NCBI GenBank assembly: GCA_028583405.1
Contig: CM053260.1
Location: forward strand, 19,173,401 to 19,237,400
Length of the DNA stretch: 64,000 bases
From: Pogonophryne albipinna
Taxonomy: Eukaryota; Chordata; Actinopteri; Perciformes; Artedidraconidae
Direction: 5' to 3'
Under the pieces are notes generated by a model that saw only the letters and a list, made by a program, of their open reading frames with translations, was not told the DNA's origin and did no database searches. Each line of letters starts with the position of its first letter. Within the stretch, counting starts at the first letter, position 1. This document shows, in pieces, positions 37,716 to 49,291 of the stretch. The position numbers and the translations under genes are program-made.

Positions 37716-39002
37716 TATATTCATTACTCGTTATTCTCTACTAATAGTTAATCAAAGACTGTATATAATGACTATTTTGCACATCCCTTTCAAGATTTCA
37801 AGATTTTCTAAGGTTTATTGACTTATCATATTCACAAACGGTGTAGTTATGCAATGAATGAAAAACTTGGGTCGCAGGTTCCTCAACAGTGCATTACAAG
37901 ACATCTATCAATATGTGTGTATACCTCCAGCAATGTTAACTATGTTGAAGCACTTATGCGCTATCAGCCAAGAGTACAGATGAACCAGGACAGCAGGCAG
38001 CCTGTCCAGGAAGCGACTCAAGGACGGACAGCACTGAGGAGAGATGGTGGAAGTTGAAGAAGTTTGCCGCAGAGGAGCACCGGTGGTGGCCAGAGCAGGC
38101 TAGCCTGAGCAGGTAGAACTAGGCTAGCTTCTGATCGCCGTCAGACTGGCTGGGTGGAGAGGACCGTTGTTGTGTCTTTTGTGCCAGAACAAAATCAAAC
38201 AGCAGCTAAGCAGGTGATACAGTGAAGCAGGATCGGGACTCAAAACGGGAAAATGAGACGGAGAATCGGGCTTGTCGTCAGATGGAGCCACTAACGTTAG
38301 CGATAGCGTTAGCCCTGAAGCAGGAGCAACATTAGCAGGTGTAGCAGGGTGGACAGGTCGGAAGCGGAGCATCCGTAAAAAGTTGCGATCGGGTGTTACA
38401 AAAGTGTCCAGAACAGCGTGTGCAAGCCACTGAATGTATGGAAACTGAGGTAGAAACGTTGGTCCAAAACTCGACAGATACATTTTCGGACAGAGAAGCG
38501 GCGAACAGACAATGCCAGCGTCCTCTCTCTCCAAAAGTGTTGCGTCACAAAAAAATAAAAAAATAAAAATCTAATGAATCTGAAAACTTTTCACGGACCC
38601 CCTGGCAGAGTGCCACGGACCCCACTTTGAGAACCACTGCCATAGAGAACATGTTGCGAAACACAATAGCCAGCATGTGTAGTTCTGGAGACGGGGGGGA
38701 CGGGGTGGACCCGTTCAAATCCAGTTTTGGACAGTCTGTCGTGGTTCCATCCCATTTCAAGTGCTGTTCGAGGCTCGGCGTAACCCTCGGAGCACACTCA
38801 AACATCCAATCACAGAGCTTGAGGACTATCACGGGGTTTGTCAAGCGAAGCGGAGAGAATACTTACTTCTGGGTGTAATATTCTCTAAAGCAAATGAGCT
38901 GCTCCGACCCTCGGTCCTGACGGACTCCAACTTTATATGTTTATTAATCAAATAAATAAATAAACACAAGGATAATTATGTGTTATTGTTGAGTAAATGC
39001 AG
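37716..39002. other. Loop of the foldback element, right part, mostly unassigned
   Basis: Contains a hAT-type terminus on - (CAGTGGTTCTCAAAGTGGGG, reverse of 38620-38639), but no partner end was found. The 136-codon open frame on - at 38534-38124 is proline/leucine-rich with no motif I recognise; I treat it as transposon-derived noise. Confidence 0.5.
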
Positions 39003-39577
39003 AATTGCACAGGGAAAAATAACGTATCGATGCCACAATTTTAGATGTGGATTTTGTTAAACTAATACGTTTGCGCTGTGGACCAACACTATCAATTGAC
39101 GGGGAAGGGGGTAGCAATAAAGATAACACCATTAAACAGTTACACAAAACATAATATCGATAGCAGCGTCCCTAGCAACCACCTTGGTAACAATGAAAAC
39201 GTTGAATGGACACAATTTCCTGAAGTTTATCTTCGTAATAACTAGCAAAATAAAGATCATGTACATCCACTTCACACATAATCAGAAATAACAACTCATA
39301 TTTCTCGCATCAAATGACATCAAAAGGCATTTTAATGGCCAAACTAACCTTAAAATAGGCATTTTCCACCGAGAATAAAACGAATGTCGGCCATGTTTTT
39401 TTTTTCTGCAGGGAGAAATTTGAAGATCACGTGACATAGACGCCAGCCATTGGAATGAATGGTGAAAAAAACGTAGGGATCTTACAATTTCAGAGGCGTT
39501 TTTGTAGAAATACTACGTCCCAAGTTGTGGACCAACGTAGTTATTACACGTTTTTTTGTGAGACTGGGTTGGATGGA

Positions 39578-40852
39578 CACATTGCCCAGATAGTCCAGAG
39601 CCATGTCTATGTTCACTATTTTCTCATGTGCTTGATGCTGGGCAGTGTACAGAGCCTTTTCACAGCCTTCACCTAAAAATAGCACTGATGAGATTACCAA
39701 GAGTAAACCAAATCAATACAGTAGTGTGCCTGAAGACAAAAAGCCTAAAGCATATAAACTGCGCTGTAAAGCTGAGAGGAATTGCAGAATTGGATAACAA
39801 TAACCTGTTGATTAATCCATCCTTTTCACTTGCACTTGGTTATGTCATCCATTGTTAATTCAAACATATGGATTATAGCAGCTTTAAACCAATAAAAAAC
39901 ACTACGGTTTCGAAGTGTTGTGTTGACAACAGTGGCTAGAGAAACTTATTCTCCAGGCCGTCAAAAACCACATCCCAGTCAGCCTAGGCCCCTAACCAGT
40001 TTTCGATTATCGACCTGATTACAAACAATGAGCCCACTTCACATAGGGAGGAAATGAACAATCTTGCAGTGGTGATAAAAAAAACAAGCTACTGCTTATT
40101 GTATAATACAATACATAATAATTGATTTCCTCAGAATCAGCATTACAATCCAGGACATGATCCTCCCACCACTCCACCTTCCATGGTGAACTATTTATTT
40201 GAAAAGGCAACAATCCCCTATACTGTATACAAGTTACACACTTTTACAGAGGAGCAATATAACAAATTCTGACTGGGAACATTACAAACTAGCATGGGAC
40301 GTGCACAGCGCAGGACGGGAGAGCTCTGCAGCGAGTGATTAAAACTGCACCGAACATCATTAGAATGTCTACATTGAATCAGTGACTTTCAGGAGAAGAG
40401 GTGCCTGCTGAGAGCCCACAAGATATTAAAAGATAAACCAAACACGGCCACCGCCTGTTTACCAAGCTACCGTCTAGCTAGAGATACAGAAATAACCATT
40501 GCTGTATCACCACAGCTTCTTTCCTTAGGATGACTTGACTTCCTCTTTCACTCCACACTATAAAAATCAGTTTTGCTTTTGAGTTCTTCTTAAGAGGCGT
40601 ATGTGTAATGGTACATTTCACAGCATTCAGGGCCAATGAAAACAAAACTAGTCTCTTACAGCCAGAGAAAAACAAATATTTGATACAGTGCAAAACAAAC
40701 TGGGCTTTACCAAAATTGCAGCTTTATTGAAGGAAATTGCCATTTCTGCGCAGCGTAATGCACAAGGCCAACAAGCCTTTCGGTCACTTACTAATAAAGA
40801 AATAATTCATGATGGAACAGCTTTAACTAACTCACAAAAGGTTATGTATTAA
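39578..40852. other. Intergenic, no gene seen
   Basis: AT-rich DNA between the foldback element and the next MITE. Open frames are under 80 codons and unrecognised. Confidence 0.6.
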
Positions 40853-42371
40853 AGGTGGGGTAGGTAATTCACTTCAGAAACACTTTGTTATATTCCATGG
40901 AATGCTCTTAACATCCCGATAGCAATGATTACATGAAATGCTTTGACAATCAATCAATCAATCAATCAATCAATGTTTATTTATATAGCCCAATATCACA
41001 AATGTTACATTTGTCTCAGTGGACTTCACAGTTTGTACAAAATATCAGTATGACAATACGACACCCTCTGTCCTTAGACCCTCACATCGTACAAGGAAAA
41101 ACTTCCGAAGAAAACCCACAGTTTTAAAGGGAAAAATGGGAGAAACCTCAGGGAGAGCAACAGAGGAGGGATCCCTCTCCCAGGACGGACAGACGTGCAA
41201 TAGATGCCGTGTGTAAATTGAAAAGATAATACATTTGCAACATAGGTAGTCCAAATGTTTGGAAATGCATGTGTGTATAATAGGAAGATGAATCCACGAG
41301 GATATCCATCCAGGACCTATGATCCATGACCACAGCCACGACTCAAGATCCAGGGCTCGCGATGCAGGACACAGGACCGCAGGATCATCCATGACTCCGG
41401 ATCCCAGCGTATATAGACACCAAAAAGAAAGAAATTTGGGGAAGCTGGGTTCATCGGAACATGAGAGTACACAGGTATAGACAGAGAGAAGGAAGAAGTA
41501 AGATGTCCCCCGACAAACTAAGCCTATCAGCAAAACTAGGGGCTGAATCTAATCAGCCCTAACTATAAGCTTTATCAAAAAGGAAGGTCTTAAGCGCACT
41601 CTTAAAAACGGATAGGGTGTCTGCCGCCCGAACACAAACTGGAAGCTGATTCCACAAATGTGGAGCTTGATAAGAAAAGGCTCTGGCTCCCATTGTACTT
41701 TTAGAGACTCTAGGAACAACCAACAACCCTGCATTCTTGGAACGCAATGCCCTAGTAGGACAGTAGGGTATAATGAGTTCTTTAAGGTAAGATGGCGCCT
41801 GCCCTTTAAGGGCTTTGTAGGCGAGAAGAAGAATTTTAAATTCTATCCTGTGTTCTATAGGGAGCCAGTATAAGGCAGCCAGAACAGGAGTAATGTGGTC
41901 CCTTTTCCTAACTCTGGTTAGTACACGAGCTGCAGCATTTTGAATCAGCTGAAGCGACTTGACTGACTTCTTGGTACACCCTGATAATAAAGAGTTACAA
42001 TAATCCAGCCTTGAAGTAACAAATGCATGGACTAGTTTCTCTGCATCGTTTTGAGGCAAGATATGCCTGATTTTTGCAATGTTACGTAGATGGAAGTAGG
42101 CGGTCAATAAATATATACAAACATTTCATCTGTGGAAGCCGTGGCGCTGTAAAAAGCACGACCAATTATCTGCCTCGACCAGCGGCAGATAACTGGATGG
42201 CCTACCTGCCTGTCAGCCTTCCATCTGTGCACAAACTTATCTCGTGCCCTCATTGGTCATGTGCGCGTCCGTGTGTGTTGGAGGAGGGGCTCTGTGAGGA
42301 AGTCTGAAGGAAGAGTACTTTCAAATTATCGCGCACTCGAGCTGGTTTCTCCATTCTTACCTACCCTACCT
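40853..42371. mobile_element. TTAA-flanked MITE (AGGTGGGGTAGGTAA family), interrupted by a LINE
   Basis: Bounded by TTAA at 40849-40852 and 42372-42375, with ends AGGTGGGGTAGGTAATTC and (reversed) AGGTAGGGTAGGTAAG. It is the same family as 11791-12173, which provides the uninterrupted reference. Compared with that copy, a LINE fragment of about 1.15 kb is inserted after GCTTTGACAAT. Confidence 0.85.
40949..42106 (-). mobile_element. 5'-truncated LINE (L2/CR1/Rex-like), reverse-transcriptase C-terminus and 3' UTR
   Basis: On -, an open frame from about 42103 to 41559 encodes the end of a non-LTR ORF2: TAYFHLRNIA, LDYCNSLLSG, LQLIQNAAARVLT, ITPVLAALYWLPI, RIEFKILLLAYKAL and LWNQLP are hallmark blocks of fish L2-like reverse-transcriptase C-termini. 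About 600 bases of 3' UTR follow, ending in ATTG/CAAT tandem repeats (40948-40972 on +). The frame is intact but lacks the endonuclease and catalytic polymerase parts, so the copy is dead on arrival. Confidence 0.85.
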
Positions 42372-42375
42372 TTAA

Positions 42376-45369
42376 GTGTATTTAAAAAAAGAACAACAAC
42401 AACAACAACATTAGATGTACTGTTATAGGAACATTTTTCGATACACTTCTCTTAGGTTAGTTTTTTTTTCTGACCTGCAGCTGGTATTTGTTCTCTGTAT
42501 GACAGAAATTACCTTTGAAAACACACATGTGGTCGAAAATTCAGTGCAACAAACTGGGTCATGACTGTGTTGCATGCACAGTAGACATTTTGTTGAAGCT
42601 TCCTCTTGTAGTGTTATGTATTATAACACAACACATTCAACATGAACTGAATAGATAATTATATTACATACACAGTGAGGCTAACACAGGCTAACTGAGC
42701 ATACTGAAACCACTGAAACATGACGAAATTCAAAACCCCAACCACTCTGAAAACAGATTTCTTGTGAAATGCACATACTGCAGTTCTTCAGTTTCATTCT
42801 GAAACATAATGCTTATTAACTCTGGGAGTGTGGGTGTTTCCAGCTAGAGGTGGTGTTGGGTGTGCTGGGGAACATTAGAACATTGCAGTGTGAAGACAAC
42901 CAGACTTATTAGTGGGAAATAAAGGATTTTGTTACGAGACGTGTCATGAGATGTTATCAGTAAAGGTGGGGTATATGTGATTACATTTAATAAGGCAGAG
43001 GATCATTTAGAAGACCTTTCTTCTGAGGGCCAAGCTCATGTGATCTGTGCCAAAATGTCAACAACACCAAAATATCTGGGTTTTTCAAGAGACATTTATG
43101 GTTATGCTTCATTTCCATAATTCCCCATTCAACCTAAAATGAGGGGTTGAACCTCTATCCTTCATTGTTAGTAAATACAAAAAGTAAAAGGCTTGTGTTT
43201 TAACTGACAAAATATATCTAGTAGAAATAAAAGACTATATTAAAAACATCATAATCGCTCCTTCAGTAAAGAGCTGCAGATACACAAATTATAATAAAAT
43301 GATCTGGAATTGAATATGCATCTGAAATTCAACACTGACTTCCTTATTGCAATTCTCATTGAATTGTATTTACTGTTAATTAACTATTAGTATGACTCTA
43401 ACTCAAGTCTCAAGTTATGTATTTCAGTGGAAAGCCTGATGTGAGAGCCGAACATTCCTCAGCAGATTTAAACTCATTTTGAAGTCAAACAGAAAGGAGG
43501 TGAAAACAATAAAGAGTTGATATCTCCAAACAGACCTCTGCCTATATTGCTTCCCGTACCTTTCTAAATCCGGCAGCAGAATAAGTTCCAAGAGAAGTTT
43601 CCCTTCCACATATTTTCAGTTATTTCTTCAATGATTGTAATATTTTTTCCACAGGTGCATAGCCTTCAGATTTAGGGCAACCAGATGATAGATGAAAGTG
43701 TTAGAAGTCCTATTTTCTGCTGTTAGAGGTGTGTGCAGATCTGTTCTTGTTTTTCCTTATCTTGTTCCGCCTTTGCTTCTGGGAATATGTGTGTCTGCTG
43801 TTACGTTTTGGCAGCGAAAACAGAGTTACAGTTTGTCCTGACCACGCACAGCCAAGGTGCCAATCTGTTTTGAATCTGCTTTTTTCTCTCCAAGTGATAA
43901 CTGACTTTGATCCCAAATCCTGGCATCTTGAAATATGTGTGTATGTTAGCAAGATATAGAAGGAGCAAGGGCTGATTCCAAACCCTCATCTGTCCTATTT
44001 AGTCTTATTCTGCGCATAGTATCGCTAAAACAGGATAACTCTGTGGTGTTTCTTTGGCATAACATCATATTTTTTGTAATCTTTTACCAAATCAATAGGT
44101 TGCAATATGTTTGAAACAGTACTTCTAAAAGGGAAGCTGCAGCATGAAGCCTGTTAGTCTACAAAGTACTTTAGCAAAGTCTGCTCTACACTTGCCGGTC
44201 ATTATATGTTTGGCCTCTAGAGGGGACTAAAGCTGAACGTTTTTTTTATGATCATGACTTCAAACTATGTCATAAACGGATGACACCAGTATAAATAGGC
44301 AGATTGTACATTAACGGCCAACAGTTAAACAGTGTCCACTCTGACTGAATTGAATTGACTACTTGTATTGACAATAATTAATAATATTGTGCAACGTCTG
44401 GCCCATGTATACAAAGAGAAAGAGAGAAAAAAGGAGCACTGTTTGAATAAAATGTCAACACAATATGTGGCCAAGACATTGACTGACTCCAGTTCCGTTT
44501 TTTGGGGCTTTTCCTTATGATTTCTAATGAGGATCTTATGCTTTGTCAGTATTCTTTGTCAAAAATGGCATAAAATGTTAACTAGGAAGTTGAATTTCTA
44601 TTTCAATATTCTCTCTTCTTCATAAGAGAACAAATCTTTTCATGCCCTCAAGCAACTTCTTATCACTTTGTGTGCAGGCCCGGCTCTAGCTGCAACACTC
44701 ATTGTTTCCCTCTGCTTTGTCAGCTGCTTTGTCAGCTGCTTTGCCTCCTTTAAGACATCGCTGTGCTGACATCGTACTGTAAGAAGTTCCATAGTGTTAC
44801 TTTTTGAATACCCTACCACCACAGTGATAGTTTTACAGCTTATTTAGATTGACCATGTATTAATATTGATCAGAGGAGCTATAAAGGGCCGGTTTATGCG
44901 GTGTGTGACTTTTCAAAATGCTACCTGGCTTACTTTCAATTCATGTGTGAGCATTAGTCTCCAAATGACAACCCCAATGGGTTTCAGGACTATGTATTCA
45001 TCAGGCACGATCAACGTCAGGAAAGTACAAGCATGGCAGAGGAGATCAATCCTAACCGACAATAGGATCCCTTTTATTAAAAAACTTGCCTCCTTTCCTG
45101 AAGTACATCCAGAGCTGAGTCTTCTTTATATTGGAGTCTCCCTATACCTCACTGAGCATAATTAAATAGCACAATATCCTTTCTTCTCTCCTCTTTTTGT
45201 GTCTCCTCCCTCTTCTCTTTTTGTATTCTATTACGTGTTAATATTTCTGATGTTGTTGTAACTACTTTTGGTATCCACTTTGGTAAATTAAAAGAAAAAA
45301 AAACAAATATATTATTGGAGGGTAGAAAAACCACAGAAACCTCCATAGACAGACAGGGGGAAGTTCCTA
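42376..45369. other. Intergenic, no gene seen
   Basis: 3 kb of AT-rich sequence between two TTAA-flanked MITEs. I recognise no repeats, RNA genes or coding exons. Confidence 0.6.
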
Positions 45370-45373
45370 TTAA

Positions 45374-45882
45374 AGGTCACCTATTATGCAAAATCCACTT
45401 TGTCATGTATTTTATACATCAACATGTGTCCCCTCGTGTAAAGAGAGTCTGAAAGTGTCAGGAAAAAAGATTCTCTCTCTTTTTGTCCGGATCCATTTAT
45501 ATAAAAACCTGTCTGAAAATGAGCTAATCAGATTTTGGCCACTTTATGATGTCATAACGATTTTTTGGCTTGTGTAACCATTAGCCAATCACCAACCAAG
45601 GTAACCCCGCCCCCACCCAATCACCTGAATCTCCTCCTAGAGCACCATTGTGTTCTTTTTAACCAAATATCTCTCAGAGGGGCGTGGGGAGGGGCTCCTT
45701 ATTTTCATCTAAAGTAACAGACAGAGAAGCAACACTTTTGAAACAGGGCTGAAACAGAGGGGATTATGGGATGCTACAATGCATGATCTGTTTGGTATTT
45801 GGAGCCAAACACTTCAGAGACACGTTCTGTATATATCTGAGACCTATAATATATTGATGTAAAACAGTATCATAGGGGAACT
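45374..45882. mobile_element. TTAA-flanked MITE (AGGTCACCTATTATGC family)
   Basis: TTAA at 45370-45373 and 45883-45886; ends AGGTCACCTATTATGC and (reversed) AGTTCCCCTATGATAC. 509 bases, no coding capacity. Same family as the element at 32824-33528. Confidence 0.8.
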
Positions 45883-46189
45883 TTAAGTAAACTGTTTATC
45901 ATTGCTTGTACCGAGTGTACCACTTGTAAGGAAAACAATGTCCTTGATTGGTCCTAAATTTGGCTTCCTCTCATAATAACCGAGCATGTCTCCCTTTGTT
46001 CCCAGTCCTGCGTCGAAGAACAGTAGAAACTATTTGTTTGGCTGTACTCTGCGAGACTGAAGGCAGCGTTGCTTGTTCTCCGTAACAACCTCCCCCCCAC
46101 TCCTGTCTGCAGCAGGAGCCCTGTGTAATTACATCCAACCCGATCCGCTCTCTCTTACGCTTGATATCACTGCTGTCATCGATTTGCAC

Positions 46190-46461
46190 AGCCCCTCCTC
46201 TCTCTCTCTCTCTCCCTCTTTCTCTCTCTCCCCAGCGAGTGTGCAGTCCAGCCTAGACTTCAGATGTGTGTGTAGTGCAGCCGAGCAAATGGAGAGGATG
46301 AGGGTGAGACAGAGGCAGGGATGAGAGAAGGGGATAAAGTACGGTAGACAGCTGAAGAGGGAACTGTTATCCTTAAAAACAGAAAGCAGAGGATGAAGCC
46401 TGACGGAAATGAAAAAGGAGGATTTTAAATCAGAAGAGAAACTGTCGGCTGAGTCTGCGAG
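46190..46461 (+). other. enho: Candidate 5' untranslated exon of enho
   Basis: A CT-repeat followed by purine-rich sequence ends in GCGAG|GTAAGT, a perfect donor at 46461/46462, about 2.6 kb before the adropin coding exon. Adropin genes as I recall have a non-coding first exon. The 5' boundary is unknown and the assignment is inference from the splice site and position. Confidence 0.35.
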
Positions 46462-48578
46462 GTAAGTCAGCAACAAGTATGAATCTGAGGCTTTGCATGT
46501 GACAGCACAACAAATAAAAAACAAGTAAACATCCAGACAGTAGGACAGATGTTTTTCCTGTGACGTAATACGGCACTAAATTAAGTAATGGTACACAAGG
46601 AGATCTGTAGTTGGGATTGCTGCTTCCTCAGACACTCAGGGGAAGTTATAAATTGTTTGTGTTGAAAAACAATCCTCCTCAATCTCTAGAGGCTCCTCTC
46701 TGCTGGATGAAACACTCTTTATCAAATCCACCTGTCACACACAGCAGGGTTTCCTATTAGCGTTGTGGGTCTATAAACTCCACTGAGGCAGGGAGATCTG
46801 ATCAACAGACCCGACTGATTGATAACAGGTGAGAAGGGTCTGGGTGTGATAGTGCTGTCAAGGTTTCCAGACAGCTCAACGTAGACGTGTTTTTGTGGAA
46901 CCCAGAGAGAAGGAGACAAACAGATGAAGAATTGACTGATTGGGAGAATGAGGTAATTTAGTCAGGGACTCATCTCTGTGAATCACAAGCTTTTCCTCAC
47001 GCTCTTCGCCACTTATTTATTAATTCAGAACAAACCCTCTGCAATGAGAACTAGGGCCACTTTACCACTGGGTTGTTTTCCAATCGCACATTAAGGCCGA
47101 TTGTAAGTCAATATACAATATACATGTCACTATGAAAGGCTTCCAGTCTCTTTGAGTTATTTGTATGCTAACTTTTGTATTTCTAACAGAATGACATCCA
47201 CTCGAGAAGAGAATGTTTTTACAGCATTAACAGTAATAGTTAACACAATTAAATGTTGGTGTCTTTATTGCATAGAGGAAATGCTCTTTTGTTTTAAACC
47301 AATTCGTCTCAGCATGTGACCAAGACTCACTCTATAACTCAAATGTCAACATGAGATTATATTTGATCAATTCTCAAAATAAGTGATATATTTTCATTTT
47401 TAATAATTTGCAACTTCTAAATTCAACTTGCCACAAATAAAGTAACCTAACAAATATTTTAGATTTTTAAATAGGCGCTGGCCACTGACAGGTACGGTAA
47501 ACACTATTTGTCGTCTGTAGCATACGTTTATTGTAAACTTTATCGCACTAAAATATTATGTAAATGTCTGGATATGCTAATTTACCAAATGGGAAAATAA
47601 TGGGAGAGAATTTCAATGGTTCCTGAGATTGTGTTTGCATATGGGCCACCTGAAGTGCAGATGATAATTTGAAGGGTTACGAAGAATTAGATCTGTGTGG
47701 TAGAGAGGGATAGTGCATTCAAAACAAAAGCTATGCAAAATCTGATTCAACACAGGATGTGGGCTTATTTTGGTTGGAGGCTTGCACAGAACCAATGGGA
47801 TGTTGGCCTATACTGACCCTCACCTGTTGCCCATTAATCCCATTACTGTAAAGCATTGCCGTTTCCTAGAACTGTGTATTGTTTGTGTTAGTCTGTGATC
47901 ATTTAGACTTTATTAGGAATATGATGTGCGAGTACAATACATTTAAATAACAGGGCTTCTAAACCTGGACTTTGACACTAAATGGACACAAAACGAGATA
48001 ATAATGTCAGTGGTATTTCGGTTTTGCAGATTGCGCTTTTGCTTTAATAGGAGTAACAATGTATTATTTTCTGTAGTATGTCTGATAACTGTAGAATTAC
48101 ATGTCTGAAATGATTCATTTCATTCATTGAAATGTAATTTAATGATTATTTACTGGTACAGGATATACATCCCAAGGACCAGACTCTCTAAGGAACTAAA
48201 CAGAGGTGAACATTGAAATGTCATACTTTTTCATAAATGGACTTTATGATGCAAAACATCCTTTGTTGACCAGCATTTCTCCAATCTATTAGACCCCGTC
48301 TGTGACCTGATGTCTTTTTCAGTTTGGTCACTAATTTAAATTGACAGTAAAGCCTAAAAAATAAGCACTGAAAGGTTTCTGTGACTAGTTTGTCTTTGAA
48401 CGGTTTCTCATCACCTGTTCAGATCTAGTTAAATAAAAGATCCTTGACGCAGCTATCTCTCTCTGCATGTGATGAATTTGTATATTTAAGGTTATATAGA
48501 ATTTGTTAAATATGTTGTTCTGATGTCCCATCTCTGCTTGTGTTTAATAACTACCAAATGTTTGTTCTTCTTTTACAG

Positions 48579-48746
48579 TTCTTCTTTTGGAATTGGGATC
48601 TTGTTATAGTGCAAAGGACAGCAGTCAGCATTTCCAGAAACTGCTGCGGGGCTCATCTGTATGGTGGAGCGGTGGTGTGTCACCTTGAAGAAGCTCAAAA
48701 GAAAAACGGAGCCTGGAGGAGTGCACATCAATCTCTTAAGTGAAAG
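48579..48746 (+). other. Possible internal 5' UTR exon of enho
   Basis: Lies between a good acceptor (TTCTTCTTTTACAG) and a donor AAAG|GTACAG. It contains an ATG at 48661 with a basic open frame that is not in frame with adropin when spliced to the nearest acceptor at 49064. It may be an untranslated exon or nothing. Confidence 0.25.
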
Positions 48747-49078
48747 GTACAGACAGACTTTCCTGCTGTTGTCGAATCTAAATATTCAGCAAAACACAAT
48801 GTGCATCCTGCCAAGGAACAGTCCCTTTCTACAGTTACAATCCATATTGATTTTCCCGCCTCACATTAAGGTATTGAAAAACCTGACGGGAATACAGTAA
48901 GTTTACTCCATCTGTGGACATGAGTAATCATAATCGAATGGATTCAAGCTTCTTCAAATAAGTATTAAAAACGTTGTTGATGCTCCGTCTCATTTCATAA
49001 CAATAAACTATGGACATTATGGAACCAACTTGAGATCTAACATCGAAGTTGACCGACACTGCAGTCCAGGCCTTTACG

Positions 49079-49291
49079 ATGGAATCTGAAGACAGCGTGA
49101 CAGGACTGTCCACAGCTGCGTTGGTGGCCATCGCCTGCAACTCATTAGTTGCCGTCCTCCTACTTCTTCTCTGTCTGATCCTCTACCGAGCCTGCGGGGT
49201 CCCCTCCATCCCGGAGAGGCTGCCGGTGCTGGCTCCGATCGAGGGAGAAACCCAGCCGGGGAACGAGCACAAGTACCTGTTGACCTCCTGA
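49079..49291 (+). CDS. enho: Adropin (energy homeostasis associated), single coding exon
   Basis: 70 codons plus TGA. The start ATG has A at -3 and G at +4; the in-frame TTG further upstream is not a plausible start. Residues 12-39 form one hydrophobic helix, ALVAIACNSLVAVLLLLLC through LILYRAC. This matches the adropin N-terminus I recall from mammals, where ALIAIVCNGLVGFLLLLL is followed by a WAC motif. The C-terminal part is polar and proline-rich, ending HKYLLTS against the mammalian SYLLQP. Mammalian adropin is 76 residues, so this copy is slightly shorter. Adropin is a membrane-anchored or secreted peptide linked to energy balance and endothelial function. Its neighbour here is dnai1 in convergent orientation, as in human 9p13, which independently supports the call. 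Possible poly(A) signals are ATTAAA near 49574 and AATAAA at 50152-50157. Confidence 0.87.
   Translation: MESEDSVTGLSTAALVAIACNSLVAVLLLLLCLILYRACGVPSIPERLPVLAPIEGETQPGNEHKYLLTS

Larger units (their letters stand above)
34354..39572. mobile_element. Foldback DNA element with ~550-bp inverted arms
   Basis: Left arm 34354-34899 and right arm 39003-39572 are near-identical inverted copies starting CCAACCCAGTCTCACA. The flanks ATGGA (34349-34353) and ATGGA (39573-39577) look like a target-site duplication. A further copy of the terminal motif sits at 34902-34917. The loop holds a complete hAT derivative (35394-37707) and other unassigned sequence. No transposase for the outer element is seen. The long arms could form a cruciform or hairpin RNA. 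Confidence 0.8.

Noticed and set aside
38124..38534. 136-codon frame on - in the foldback loop
   Set aside because: No recognisable motif, and it lies inside transposon-derived sequence next to a hAT end.
40948..40972. Possible CRISPR-like or regulatory short repeat (CAAT)n
   Set aside because: It is the simple tandem tail of the LINE inserted on -.
41045..41533. 162-codon frame on -
   Set aside because: It lies in the 3' UTR of the LINE fragment downstream of the reverse-transcriptase stop; such frames are common in this tail.
46129..46524. 131-codon frame on - near the candidate enho first exon
   Set aside because: It crosses a CT repeat, has no family motif and is antisense to a better-supported splice donor.
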